Shown here: positions 1 to 10,899 of the stretch, one piece after another
Layout of the letters: the number at the start of each line of letters is the position of its first letter
How positions within the stretch are numbered: position 1 is the first letter of the stretch
Assembly (NCBI GenBank): GCA_025917655.1
Contig: CP084608.1
Coordinates: 1,674,001-1,738,000, forward strand
Source of the DNA: Chlorella sorokiniana
Lineage: Eukaryota; Chlorophyta; Trebouxiophyceae; Chlorellales; Chlorellaceae
DNA length: 64,000 bases
Direction of reading: 5' to 3'
Position numbers and translations under genes: made by a program
The notes under the pieces: model-generated
Seen by the model: the letters and a program-made list of their open reading frames with translations, nothing else
Databases searched by the model: none
Told to the model about the DNA's origin: nothing

Positions 1-460
1 ACCAGAGCCTTCTTTGCGTCGTAGATGCTCTGACACCCTGAGGACGCGATCTCTACCTGCAGCCGGGCTCACAGACGCTCAAACGGCGAAATGCGGCAGC
101 TGCCAGGCTGGCGTTGCGGGACAGTTGCGGGAATCAGTCGCTCGTCCGCTGAAACAAGCATCTCATGTGGAAGGTTTGATAATTTCGAACACTGCGACTG
201 TCTGGTGATTCATCCTGGCTTTTCACCATCTGTTCTTCTTGCACGTTGCTTTGTTGCACGCTTGCCGCTCCCATTACTAAGATCGTCATTGTCACATAGT
301 TTTGAACGCCTCATTGCGCCATGGCGGCAATACAGAGGATGCCGACCGCACCATATCAAACAACGAGCGTGAATTCATTTTAAAGGTACAGCTGAGCATA
401 CGAGTATCGGTGCCTGGGTATAATGCATACAGCCACCTCGCAGCCCCGCACTTCCCAGCG
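1..460. other. Upstream flank, no gene recognised
   Basis: Short open frames are present on both strands, but none resembles a known protein or shows a convincing exon. The stretch just before 461 probably holds the promoter and 5' UTR of the exosome gene that follows. No RNA gene or repeat was seen. Confidence 0.4.
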
Positions 461-2815
461 ATGCATGCTGCCACCGCCGCCACTGCCGTCGACGGGTTGG
501 CTCCTTCGCCCCTGCAGGCTCTGCAGGAGGGGCAGCGCATCGACGGGCGCGCGCCCTTTGAATCGCGCCCGCTGCGCCTCCACTTCTCGCTGGACGACAG
601 CTCCTGCACGGTGCAGCTGGGGCGCACGCGCGTGCTGGCGGTGGTGAGCGCCGCCCTGGACGCGCCCTACGCCGACCGGCACTCAGAGGGCTCGCTGCGC
701 TTCAACGTGGAGTTCTCGCCCATGGCCTCCCCCGCCTTTGAGGCAGGCAAGCCGGCAGGATCGCGGCGGCTGTCGCAGCACAGGCGCCAGCAGGCGGTCT
801 CGCCGGGATGCATCGCAGCATGCTGCCCTGTCGCCCTGCTCATGGGCCTGCCCCCCGCTCTGCCGACGCGGCTGTTGCTGCAGGCAGGCCCGGGAGGATG
901 CCATCGAGGTGGCGCGCCTGATTGAGCGGGGGCTGCGCGAGAGCCGGGCAGTGGACCTGGAGGCGCTGGTGGTGCTGGCAGGTGGGGGCGGCACAGCGGG
1001 ACTCTTCCGTTTTTCGAGGGGAGGGGGAACGCCGCGCAGCAGCAACCAGCGAAGCATGCCGGCCAAAGAGCGCTGCCCCGTCGCAAGCCAACAAACGGAG
1101 TGCGGCCGCGTGGCCGCTGCCCTCCTGCGCCCTCGCATGATGCGGGCCGCTGTGCCCGCCGCACGCCCAGCTGCGCCCTGCCCCAACCACCCTGCCAACC
1201 CCCTCCCATCTCACCCCCAGGCCGCAAGGTGTGGCACCTTCGCGTGGATGTGCATGTGCTGGACCACGGGGGCAACCTGACGGGCGCCTGCGGCCTCGCC
1301 TCGCTGGCGGCCCTCATGGCCTTCCGCCGCCCTGACGCCACCCTGGGCGGGGACGACGGCCAGGTGTGGGCGGGCACCTGGGGGGAAAGGGGGGTCAGGC
1401 TGCCGGAGGGGCTCTGCTGGCTGGAGGCCGCACGCCGAGCCGACCTCTGCAGGACGCAGGCGCCGGTGTGCTGGGGCGCAGGCGGGCAGCCGCCGGCCAG
1501 GCATGCTGTGCCATGCCGAAAGACCCTCCCACCCCCTTGCTCCCTCCCGCCTGCTGCTGCGCGCTGAGCAGACGGTGACGGTGCATCCCCGGAGCTGCGG
1601 GAGCCGGTGCCGCTGTCGCTGCACCACCTGCCGCTGCCCGTCAGCTTTGCGGTGTTTGGGGAGGAGGGGGAGCTGCTGGTGGTGGACCCCAGCCTGAAGG
1701 AGGAGGCGGCGGCGGCCGGCACCTTTGTAGGTGGGCCCGCAGCGGCGCACGCCTCCCCACCAGCTCGCTGCCCCCATGCCGCTGCTTGAGCGGTGCCGGC
1801 GGCGGCCTTGGGGGCGGCGCGAGTGCCCGGCGCGTGCCACGTTGGCAACCTGTTGCATGCGGGCTGCCTGCTGGCCTGCTGGCCTGGACCACCAACCCCT
1901 TTCACCACCCCCGCCTGCCTTCTCATCCGCTGCAGTGACCCAAAACGCGTTTGGCGAGCTGTGTGCGCTGCAGAAGGTGGACGGCTTCGGCCTGACACCG
2001 CCCCAGATCCTGAACTGCATCCGTCTGGCCGCGCAGCAGGTGGGGCCGCTGGCGCGCGCACTGGCCCTCCCTAGGCGGGACGGCACCGCTCCGGTTGCAC
2101 GCTGCAGTGGTGTGGTGAAGGCCCCAAGATGCGCGCGTCACGCTGCTGCCTGGACCCCCCGCTCCCTCTTGGCAGGTTGAGGAGCTGACTGGGCAGATCA
2201 AGAAGGCGCTGGAGGCGCACGCCGTCGCCCGGGTGCAGGCCCGCGTGCGCCGCCAGCCTGGCGCAGCAGCCGCCCCGGGCGGCGCGCCCCGCCCGTGGCG
2301 TCACCGTGCTGCGGGCAGACCAGCTGCTGCCCCAGGCGGGCGGCCGGGGGCGGCGGCGGCGGGCGGCGGGGGCGGCCAGGGGGCGCTGTGGCCCTGGACT
2401 GGGACTCGCTGCCCGACAACGTGCGCACCATCCTGCAGCAGGCGGAGCAGGGGGCTGACGGCGAGGACGACAGCATGGGCAGCGACAGCGAGACGGACAC
2501 CAGCGGAAGCGAGGAGGAGGAGGAGGGGGAGGGGGAGGAGCAGCAGCAGCAGGAAGTGGACACGCCAGAGCAGCGGGGGGGGCGAGCCCTGCTGCGGCAC
2601 CGCCCGCGCCCACGCAGCAGCAGGGCTCGGCGGCGGGGCAGCAGCAGGCGGCGCCCAAGAGGCGGCGCAGCGTGCCCGCCAGCAGGGAGGAGCAGCGCGA
2701 CGAGCTGGCCGCCATTGCTGCCATGATAGCCAGCGCCGGCGGGGCCAGCGGGCCGCCTGACCTTGCTGCCGCCGTCAAGAAGAAGCAGAAGGGGAGGGAG
2801 AGGCAGCGGCGCTGA
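461..2815 (+). CDS. RRP45: Exosome complex exonuclease-like subunit RRP45 (EXOSC9)
   Basis: Core ring subunit of the nuclear/cytoplasmic RNA exosome, RNase PH fold, used in 3' processing and decay of rRNA and other RNAs. Recognisable blocks in order: RIDGRAPFESRPLRL, FNVEFSPMASPAFEAG, AIEVARLIERGLRESR, KVWHLRVDVHVLDHGGN, PVPLSLHHLPLPVSFA, LLVVDPSLKEE, and QNAFGELCALQKVDG. A long acidic/basic C-terminal tail (about 2396-2815) ends in KKKQKGRERQRR, as in other EXOSC9 proteins. I chose the ATG at 461 because it lies a short distance before the conserved RIDGR block. At least four introns interrupt it. The first appears to be GC-AG (donor near 747, acceptor near 887), and the phases across it agree only if one G is missing near 891-896. 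Exon limits are approximate, but the family call is secure. Confidence 0.9.
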
Positions 2816-4004
2816 GCCCCCGCCCCAGCCTCTACCCGCCTCCCTGCTGCGCCCCTCGCTTGCAGCGCAAATTAGCTCCTCCTCTTGGCACATCTTCTCG
2901 ACATTACACTCGACAGAGTGGCAAGTAAAGAGGCAAAGAATGGGCGTAGGGGATGGACAAGGGGACAGCAGCGGTTGAAACAGGGCCAGAGGTGAAGCAG
3001 GCATTGCGCACCACCAGCATAATGTCAGGCTGAGGCTGGCGGTCGCAAAGCAGTTCTCTATCAAGCAGCGTAAGCAAAGGGTAGGTGGCGATGGAGGGTG
3101 GCGGGGTGGGGTGGGGGCGGGGACGCATCGTCAAATCGGAAACAGGGCATTGATCAGCATCGGCAGGGTCACACTGGAAAGGCAAGGCTTGAACAGGAAA
3201 GGGTCGCATCGTATCAACAGCATCGTATCAGCAACAACAGCATCGTATCAACAGGCACAGGGATCAACAGTGAACAGCATCGGGCTCGTGGTCACACGGG
3301 AAGGGTTCGTTTGGCGTCCGGGGTGGCTGGCGGGCGCACCAGCGGCGGGGGCAGAGGGCTGGGCGCCGTGGCGGTCATGGCGTGAGGGTGGGGGGGGAGG
3401 TGGGGGATCTGGGCAGACTGGGCCAGGGAGCAGCAGAGAGCTAGTCAAAGGACGTCCGCTATCAGCTGTGCAGGGAAGGTGCCTCTCTGGGCACACGGCG
3501 GCCTAAGCGTTGCGGCGGCCTGGCTGGGGCATGGGAAGGAACAGGGACGACCAGACTGGGAGTGACGGGGGGGGATTCAAACGGCAGCCGGCGGGGGGGG
3601 TACAGGCAGGGGGCGGCCACGCCCTGCGCTTTGGCATGCAAGCGGGGTGCTGCCCGCGGTTGGGCCGGGAGGTCGCCGTGGGCAGCAGGGGCCGCGGCTG
3701 GGTGCTGAGGGCCAAGCGATGGCGCTGCCGCCATCGCACAAATCAAATGGAGGGTCCAAGTGGAGAAAAGAAGTGGGGGAAGGGAGGAGGGAAGGACGCG
3801 GGGCGGGGGAGGCACAGCCTTCGCCAGGGGGAGAGAGGTGCACCTGGGGTGTAGTGTTCAACGGCAAAAACAGAGAGGAGGGAGGCTACAGTTAGAGCGA
3901 GAGAAGGTGTAAGAAACGGTATGAGTGGCAGCGGGGCCCGCCAAGGCGCTCCGGCATGCCTTTGCGTCATGCATCTGCTTTGCTGGCGGACATAAAAGCG
4001 CCGC
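2816..4004. other. Gene-free spacer between RRP45 and the MYB gene
   Basis: Tail-to-tail spacer holding the 3' ends of two converging genes. The plus strand is purine-rich (many GGGGAGG stretches) and open frames here are low-complexity. Apart from the short CATCGTATCA repeat at 3207-3255 I see no gene, RNA or element. Confidence 0.5.
3207..3255. repeat. Short tandem CATCGTATCA repeat
   Basis: Three copies of CATCGTATCA, each followed by a variable (CAA)CAG-type spacer, lie head to tail. Related AACAG and CATCGGG pieces continue to about 3290. It sits in the 3' spacer and has no coding reading that I can support. Confidence 0.7.
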
Positions 4005-5477
4005 TCACTGTCCGCGGAGGGGCAGCCTCGCCAAGCTGCCCCACAACAATCGGCACATGGGCCGTTGATCGCGCTCGTATCGCATGGAAGGGAGGGTTGC
4101 GTTGGGTTGGGCAGGGATGCTGCTGCGGCTCGTTTCTGAGCCGGGCCCTTGGCCGGGTGTCAGCAGGCGCTCACAAGCGGCGCCCGGGCGGGGTGAGGTG
4201 CCGCCGCAGCCGGAAACTGGCCCGGCTGCTGCGCGGCGGCGGCGATGGCGCCGCGCTGCCTGCGCGTGCCTCCTCGTCGCTCTGCGCCTCAGCCTCGGCC
4301 AGGAGGCCAAGGCATCCAGGGCCGCGGTGGCGGAGCGCACGCGGCGCACGGGCGGCCAGCCGGGGGCCGACGAGGCGCAGGGCTGCGTGTGGGCGGCGGC
4401 CGCCGCGCTGCCGCTGCTGGCACGGTCCGCCGCCATCTGCTCGTTCAGCTCCAGCAGCTGCAGCAGCTTGCGGGAGCGGCCGCTGGGGCCCGAGTAGGGC
4501 GGCGGCGGCGGCGCTGCCAGGGGCAGCACGCCGGGCAGCGAGGGCGACGGCGGCCCGCTGACGGGCATTGGGTCGCCGCCGCTGCTGTCCGCGCTGTAGC
4601 TGGAGGTGGGGGCGGGGGCGGCGGGGGCGAGCGGCCCTGCAGAGGCGACCATCGCGTTGATGCGGCCCGGCATGACGGGCAGGATGGGCAGCTCAGTGCC
4701 GCCTGCAGCCAGGCAGGCAAGTGAAAGCGGCAGGTCAGAGCAGGCACAATGGGCGGGCAAAACAGGGTCGGCACCGGCCGCACTCTGCTGTTGAGCGACG
4801 GCTGACGGCTCAGGCGCGGCACACTCTGCGGTGGCGGCTCACTTGCGGTGGTGATGGAAGGAAGGGGAGGGAGCACCCCGATGGGCAGCCCCATGACCAC
4901 TTTCACCGCGCCTGTCGCCTGCAGCAGTGGCGTCGCCACGGGCAGCCGCGCATGCTGCAGCATGCTGAAGGTGTGCTGCGCAGCGGCCACGGCAGCAGCC
5001 GGCAACGGTGCGCCAGCGGCGGCGCCCGGCACGTGGCCAAACATGCCGGGCAGGCTGACGGCGGGGGCGGCAGCGGCGCCGAGTGCTGCAAGGCTGCTAG
5101 CGCGGGGGGCACGGGTGCCGCGGCCGCCGCCATGGCGGCCTCCTCCACGGCGCTGAAGCGGGAGCGACGCTTCTGGGCGCCGCTCTGGCGCAGGAAGTGC
5201 TTCTGCGCATGGCTGGCCACCTGGGTGGGCGTGCGGCTGGGCACGTAGTAGCGAGATATCTGCTTCCACTGGCCCTGCGGCATGGGAGTCCCCAAAGAAG
5301 GCAGCCAGTCAAGAGCGCGGCGGGGCAGAGAGGGCGGGTGGAGGCGCGCGTCAAGGCGCCGAACAGTCTGCGGCAAGAGAGCAGCTGTTGCCTCACCCTG
5401 CCATACACTTTGAGCCCATGAAGGAAGGCCTTGTGTTCCTCATCTGACCAGGGAGCGCCTGCACGGGGAGGCAACAT
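4005..5477 (-). CDS. One-repeat MYB transcription factor (SHAQKYF class)
   Basis: Probable DNA-binding regulator in the nucleus. The first exon, from the ATG at 5477, encodes APWSDEEHKAFLHGLKVYGR, the first helix of a single MYB repeat. After an intron the repeat continues with QGQWKQISRYYVPSRTPTQV and ASHAQKHFLRQSG, a variant (H for Y) of the SHAQKYF signature of plant one-repeat MYBs. The repeat has three helices with the usual tryptophan/aromatic spacing. The remainder is long, Ala/Pro/Gly-rich and probably disordered. Near the C-terminus is a Leu-rich patch, RKLLQLLELNEQMAADR, followed by Arg-rich sequence to the stop at 4005. Family members regulate clock, sugar or light genes, but nothing here tells which. 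The exon structure after the repeat is uncertain. Confidence 0.8.
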
Positions 5478-5521
5478 GGCAGCCAGCGGCACATGAGGAC
5501 AGGACTGTTCGGCGCCCTTCG

Positions 5522-5921
5522 TCAGGCGCAGACCACCCAGCCTTGACTGGCCCAGGGCTGGCTCGCCCGCGCTAAAGAGCAGTGGGAAGGACAGTTGGTC
5601 GCTGCATGCAGCCCATAGGACACTGCCGGTGGCCCCGGGTTGGTGTTATGTACAAGGTCGAGCCGACTGTCGCTGGGCAGGTAGGCGGCAGCCACACACA
5701 AGGCAGCTGTGCCTATAAAGAGCAGCTTAGGGGCCCCGGACGCCTGCCGAGAGTGGGACCCTGCCAAGCGCCGCCACTGCCCGCGCCCAAGAGCTCAACT
5801 CACCTTTCTTGGCCGGCTGGACGTGATGCTTAGCGCCAGCCCTGCCAGCAACCTGCTGCCTGTATATGAGGTCCAGCGCGGGAGGCAGGGAGAAGGGCCC
5901 GCCGATGGGGGCAGCAGCCAT
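5522..5921 (-). CDS. Small putative single-span membrane protein, unknown
   Basis: I do not recognise this gene. From the ATG at 5921 it reads MAAAPIGGPFSLPPALDLIY and continues to QPAKKG. A good donor follows (AAAG|GTGAGT near 5800), with an acceptor near 5763 that restores frame into SGAPKLLFIGTAALCVAAAY, a probable membrane span, followed by LPSDSRLDLVHNTNP. The implied intron is only about 43 nt, unusually short for this window, so another splice may be used. The product would be about 118 residues with a short N-terminal soluble part, one helix and a short tail. It is divergent from the UPF0426 gene across 246 bp. It could be a small mitochondrial or plastid membrane subunit, which is inference only. 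Confidence 0.4.
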
Positions 5922-6167
5922 TTCTGGGCAGCGTAGACTGGCCAAAGCTGTATGACATATGCTTGCCACGAGGCCGAAGCCCCCAGCGTGAAAGACGGGC
6001 CAGAGAGGCTGCGTCTGCGGACTTTGGGGCGCCTGTGCATGAGGGCACAGCGCGCGGAAATTTGATTAGAACGACACCTTCTCCTGTGCGTCATCGCCAC
6101 CATTCCACTTCAACTGCAGTGTGTACAGCTTGGTTTACAGCGCTTCTAAGGGCTCAGCGTGCCCCAC
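5922..6167. promoter_or_regulatory. Shared divergent promoter region
   Basis: A 246-bp interval separates the start codons of the small minus-strand membrane-protein gene and the plus-strand UPF0426 gene. It must hold the promoters and 5' UTRs of both. I saw no clear TATA box or named element. Confidence 0.4.
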
Positions 6168-6616
6168 ATGTCCTCTCTTCGACTATTGTCCTCGCACACA
6201 CCAGCGTGTTTATCTGGACGGCAGCATAGATCGCATATCAAGCGAATGGCGGCCCGTCCCCCACGGTCAATTGTGGTGGCTGCCGCCAGTGGCGACCCCT
6301 CCGCCAGCGGCAACCTCGTTGACAGACGCCTGGTGGAGGCTGCAATCAAAGAACCCATCAGCTTTTGGGGAGGCGTGTTTGCAGGATTCCTGGCTCTAGA
6401 TCTACAGCAAGGCAAGTTCCTCTTCCTGCGCATGAACTGCGCGCTGAAAATCACGCTGGTTGTTCTCTTATTGATTGTGCGATTGCTGTCTCCCTTTGCC
6501 CTTCTTCAGACCCGCTCCGCAGCTGGGTGCAGCAAACGACAGCAGACGCGGGGTTGCAATACCAAGCAACAGTTGAACGGCTTGAACGTGAGAGGCGGAG
6601 CTCGACAAGCTCTTGA
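6168..6616 (+). CDS. UPF0426 family chloroplast protein (At1g28150-like)
   Basis: Conserved plastid protein of unknown function found across plants and green algae. The start at 6168 gives a Ser/Arg/His-rich transit peptide, MSSLRLLSSHTPACLSGRQH, running to about residue 45. The core follows: VEAAIKEPISFWGGVFAGFL, ALDLQQDPLRSWVQQT, and a Glu/Arg-rich end. Two exons, 6168-6411 and 6510-6616, join in phase (G|AC makes Asp) across a 98-nt GC-AG intron with a strong G|GCAAGT donor. The product is 116 aa, about the usual family length. A TGTAA motif 40 nt after the stop fits a poly(A) signal. It converges on the Acinus gene, with stops 184 bp apart. Confidence 0.85.
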
Positions 6617-6656
6617 CGACTTTTGCGGTTCTGCCCGCGAGTTGCTCTCCTGCCTT

Positions 6657-6661
6657 TGTAA
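6657..6661 (+). promoter_or_regulatory. TGTAA poly(A) signal of the UPF0426 gene
   Basis: TGTAA lies 40 nt past the TGA stop. TGTAA is the established poly(A) motif of green algae; use at this site is inferred from its position. Confidence 0.5.
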
Positions 6662-6799
6662 ATCACACTCGCAGTTGCCAACACTTTTTGGAGGTTGCAG
6701 ACCCACGTTGGAAGACCAGCGCGGACAGCTGCTGTCAGAGTGGTGGTGGGAGTGTCAGCAGGAGATGCAACAGTGGGCACCCCATCAGCCCTTGAAAGC

Positions 6800-9437
6800 T
6801 CAGGTCGCAGCAGCAGTGCCGTTTTCAGCGGCGGCTGCCGCTGCGGCCGACGCCGCTGCGGCAGCTTCCTGCACCGCCTTTTGCTTCTTCTCCTCCACCT
6901 GAGCGTCTGCAGCCGGACGAGAGCCACACAGTTAGCAGCGTTGCACGAGGATCCAAGGGGTGGCATGCGGGCACCTCCCAAAGGCACGCGCCGCGAGCCA
7001 CCCCGCCCCTCACCCGTCAGCGGCAGCCAGTAGATCCACGGCTTGTTGGTAGTCTTCTTGAACAAGTCGTCCAGGGTCAGCACGCGCTCCTCCTGCCGTG
7101 GCTCGCGAGAGCTGCAGCGAGGCACAAGCAGAGGTGACGGCCATCAACGCGATCCACAGCGAAACCAACACTCGTTGCAGGAGGCGCTGGCTGCTCGCTG
7201 GCCAGCTGCAGGTTCAGCTTCAACCCTCGCAGAACAAGTCTACACGCACCGACGCTCGCGCTCGCTGCGGCCAATGCCCGGGGCAGGTCCCGGTCGGCGG
7301 GGGCGCCTGCTGAGGCGGCCGCAGCGGCTGCGGCAGCTGCGGCACCGGCGGCCGCGCCTGCGGCTGCGGCATCCGCCCGCGCCCGCTGGCCCGCCGGCTG
7401 AGCATCTCCCGCAGGTCCTTCACCCCCTCCAGCGGCGGTGACGGGCTGCGCCGGTTCTTGTTCCACTCACGCTGGCTGCGGGGGCAGACGGAGGCACAAA
7501 AACAGGCATGGAAAAGGGGGCGGTGCGGTTGGTAGTGATGGTGACCAAAGATAAGCATGGCAGCACAGCCAAAGCAGCAAGGCCTCACCTGCGGTCAGGC
7601 ACGCGCTCAGGCTTTGGGTCGGACGCGGGGCGGCCTCCTGCGGCGGCGCCGCCTCCTCGCCGTCCTCCTCCACCCGCTTCAGCCGGAAGTCGGGGTTGCC
7701 GGCGCCATTGCCAATGGCTGCGGGGGGAGCACGGGCGCGCCATCACGCATGCCAGCGGGGGAGGGAACCCGCCAGCACAGCCAGGCACGGGCCAAGCAGG
7801 TGCTGCGACCCGGCCAGCTGTGCTGCTGGGTGGCTGCCAAGCGCAGCAGCTCACCAGCCTCGGCTTCCGACAGCGACACGTAGCGGGGGCCAAGCGCTTG
7901 GGGTTGGTCACCGGCCACTGCAGCTGGTAGGTGGCCTGCGGGAAGGGGCAGCACGACGGGTCGAACAGGTGGCAAACTGCCGGGCCGGGAAACGTGAGTG
8001 GCAACCATGCGTTGTCCGCGATCCACAGTACCAGCGTAAGAAAAGCGTAGGACCCCCGCGGCCCCAACTCGTCGCCGCTGCCCCCCCCAACCCTGCCTCC
8101 ACCCACCCTGCGCGTCGCCTCCGCCTGCGCCTTGCTCTCAAACACGGCATAGCAGTGCGTCTTGATGGTGGGCATCCACAGCGCCAGCACCTGCCCCGTC
8201 TCGCTCAGCAGCTCGCGCACCTGGGCGGGCAGACGGGTCGGGGGCAGGCAGCGTGGCCTGTGAGGACGACGGCTGCCGCGGTGCTCGAAATCGACAGCCT
8301 GGTCGACATCCCAGCACAGCCGTCCTGCAACCGCGCGTCCCCACCTCCACCCGCCTCACCTGGCGTTCGACAAACGGCCGCACAAACCCGTCGATGCGCA
8401 GCGCGCGTGTGGCGGGCTCCTCTGCTTCAGGCACATCCTCGGGGTTGGGCGCCGCCCCTTCTCCACCCCGCCTGCCAGGCTGCCGCCGGAGCGGCCAACG
8501 CCACCGGAGCTGCGCGGCACCTTGCTGGGCCGATCGGCAGAACCAGCAATGCCCAGCCTGCCAGACAGCGGGGTGCGGCCATCCTCCTCGCGCTTGCGCT
8601 TGCCGCCCTCCGCCTCTGTCTGCTGCGCCGCCGCTGGCGTTGCTGCCGGCGCAGCAGCGCCGTCGCCGTCGCTCTCCTCTCCATAATCCAGGTCCACATC
8701 AGCCGCCGCAGCTGGTGCCGGGGCCAGCGCCGCAAGCTGCTCCCCCTTCTCTGCAGCAAGCTCAGCCGGCGCTGCTGTGCTGGCTGGTGCGGCTACATCC
8801 TCTTCCATGGCAGCAGCTGGCTCCTGAGGCTCCGCCTCTGCCGATCCTTCAAGCTGGGGTGCTGCAGGCTGAGCGTCATCAATGGGGGCCTCTGCCTCCA
8901 CGGCAGCAGCCTTCGCCTCTTCCTCCTTTTCTGGATCCTTGTCCTCTGCCACACCCTCTTCTGATCCCCGCTCCTCGGTTGCTGTGGCCTCACCCTCCTT
9001 TTGCTCCTCCTTGTCCACCGATGCGGGAGTTTCATCAGTCGGCTGGTCACCAGCTGGGGTCTTCTGCACCGGGCAGCAACCATTGCGGCTTCAGCGGATG
9101 ATGCAAGCTGTATACTGCTCGTAAGACATGCAGACACAAGACTTCCCATGCACCAACGGCCCAGCCCCACTCAGCACACCTCGTTCTCTTGAATGAATGC
9201 CTCCAGCCGCTCAGCCAGCTCGGCCTTCTTGCCGCCCACGGGCTGGCCCCGTTTCTTCAACTCATCCTTCAAATCTGCCACCTGAGCCATAGAAAACCAG
9301 GTTCTGTCTTAGGCAAGCGTTGGCCCGTGGGCACGTGGCAGGCAGCAGGCTGGGCGCCATCTGCGCAGGAGCGGCAGCGTGAGGCGGCGGACGCCAACGC
9401 TCACCTTCAGGTCGTGCACCCAGTCCGTCTGCACCAT
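6800..9437 (-). CDS. Acinus-like splicing regulator (SAP, RRM, RSB motif)
   Basis: Nuclear RNA-binding protein of the ASAP/PSAP complexes, which bridge RNPS1/SR45 and SAP18 to spliceosomes. Exon 1 (ATG at 9437) encodes MVQTDWVHDLK and splices into VADLKDELKKRGQPVGGKKA, a SAP domain. A long acidic Glu/Ala/Pro-rich middle follows (about 8440-9070). Next comes an RRM-like region with VRELLSETGQVLALWMPTIK, THCYAVFESKAQAEATR, and ATYQLQWPVTNPKRL. The C-terminus has REWNKNRRSPSPPLEGVKDL and then the diagnostic RNPS1-SAP18 binding motif LDDLFKKTTNKPWIYWLPLT. An Ala-rich tail ends at 6800. This domain order is the Acinus order. It is divergent from the ubiquitin-eS31 gene across 294 bp. About eight exons, edges approximate. 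Confidence 0.88.
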
Positions 9438-9731
9438 ACTGTGAGTATGTTCGTTCAACGCTTGATGACGACGCACGAGAGGGCTTTCACTCCGCGATCA
9501 GAGGTGGCCGAGGATGGCGAGCAGCAGCAGGGGTAAAGCAGCGGCGATTTGTAAACAAAATAATCACAGGACGACGATGCAAGTGCACAGAGCGGCAAGG
9601 GCCGCGCCTGACTTGGCCATGGGCCTGGGTAGAAGGTCCGGCATGGGGACCTAAGAGACGGGGAGCAGCCTGCTTGGGCCTCTTCGCTTGAGGAAGGCAC
9701 TGGGTCAGTGCCGAGAGCGAGACAAGCAACC
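9438..9731. promoter_or_regulatory. Shared divergent promoter, Acinus / ubiquitin-eS31
   Basis: The 294 bp between the two start codons must contain both promoters. An essential ribosomal gene and a splicing-factor gene sharing a spacer suggests constitutive expression. No specific box was identified. Confidence 0.4.
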
Positions 9732-10810
9732 ATGGTGTTCGTGCGCACTGGTGAGCGGACGGCTGCAGCATGACATGCGCAAAGACTGGCGGCAAACGCC
9801 AGCCATTGGATGTGACAGCGGGAGTGTCTGTTGACGCCATGTAGTGCGTGTGGGCGGTGCGTCGCACCTATCATGCAACGTGCCCAGCCCAAAGACATCC
9901 CTTCGCCGCTGCACTGTCTGCAGACCGCACCCATGTGCTGGAGCTGGGCTCCGCGGCCACTGTGGCCGATGTGAAGGCCGCCATCGAGGCCCGCCAGGGT
10001 GAGCGGCGGCGAGTCGTCACAGTGCGGTCCCCAGCCACGCCTGGCTGGCCTCTGTTCCGGAATTGAAAGGAGGCTCGTGTGAAGCAAAAATGTCGTTTGT
10101 CTCCTGCAGGCATCCCCGCTGAGGAGCAGCGCGTGATGTTTGCCGGGCGCCAGCTTGAGGACGAGATGCGCCTGGAGGCGGCCGGCGTGTCGGACGACTC
10201 CCAGATGTACATCCTCATGCGTCTGCTGGGTGGTGCCAGAAGCGCAAGAAGAAGACCTACACCAAGCCCAAGAAGCAGAAGCACAAGTGCGTGGGGAGAT
10301 GAGGAGGATTTGGCTGCTTCTCAGCTGTCTCGGCCCAGCACGGAGCGCTGCTCGCCGCCTTCCACGCGCTGCTGGCTTGGCTGCCCTTCTTCCGCCCGAA
10401 CCCCCTCTCCCTCCCTCCCCCGCAGGCACAAGAAGATCAAGCTGCGGGTGCTGAAGTTCTACAAGGTGGACGACTCGGGCAAGGTGCAGCGCCTGCGCAA
10501 GGTGTGCCCCCAGTGCGGCCCCGGCATCTTCATGGCGACCCACTTCAACCGCGTGTACTGCGGCAAGTGCCACCTGACGTGAGTAATGTGTACGGCTGGG
10601 GGGCTGGGGGGACGCTTGTGTGGCCCTACTGCCGTGGAAGGGCTGGCCAGGCGGAGCTGCCATTTGCTGCTGGGCAGGCTGGCCTGGCGGGGAGTGTGGC
10701 CAGCCCACGTCGCCAGCGCCCCCTGTTCTTGCCTCTCAGCACTGAAGCGCTGCTTGTCGCCCCTCCCCCTCTGCAGGTACGTGTACGACAAGGAGGGCCA
10801 GACTGCCTGA
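9732..10810 (+). CDS. RPS27A: Divergent ubiquitin fused to ribosomal protein eS31
   Basis: Precursor of the small-subunit ribosomal protein eS31, whose N-terminal ubiquitin normally acts as a folding chaperone and is cleaved off. Exons: 9732-9750, 9924-9998, 10110-10286, 10436-10578 and 10777-10810, all phase-consistent. The ubiquitin part is about 73 residues, from [15 protein letters not shown] to [18 protein letters not shown] and [12 protein letters not shown]. By alignment only K27 survives: K6, K11, K33 and K48 read Arg, K29 Ala and K63 Asp. Position 44 is Met and the end is LLGG, not LRGG. eS31 follows with [36 protein letters not shown], and a compact zinc site (CPQC...CGKC). One base appears to be missing between LLGG and KRKKK near 10236-10241, which breaks the frame as read; assembly error is the likely cause. 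Confidence 0.9.
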
Positions 10811-10894
10811 TGAAGACGAGCCAGCTGCTGCGGACATTCGCCCGCTCCAGAACCCTGTGCCTGCGCTGGCATACCTTCAGCTTGCTGATCGCTG

Positions 10895-10899
10895 TGTAA
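10895..10899 (+). promoter_or_regulatory. TGTAA poly(A) signal of the eS31 gene
   Basis: TGTAA lies 85 nt after the stop of the ubiquitin-eS31 gene, a normal distance for a green-algal poly(A) signal. Confidence 0.5.

Noticed and set aside
667-2061. Long minus-strand open frame opposite RRP45
   Set aside because: It is antisense to conserved RRP45 exons, Ala/Arg/Pro-rich and without any family motif. Stop-free antisense frames are expected in GC-rich coding DNA.
7696-8964. 422-codon plus-strand frame inside the Acinus gene
   Set aside because: It is the complement of Acinus exons and introns; composition is low-complexity and no domain is visible.
9455-10708. 417-codon minus-strand frame opposite the ubiquitin-eS31 gene
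   Set aside because: It overlaps clear exons and introns of the plus-strand gene and has no recognisable domain.
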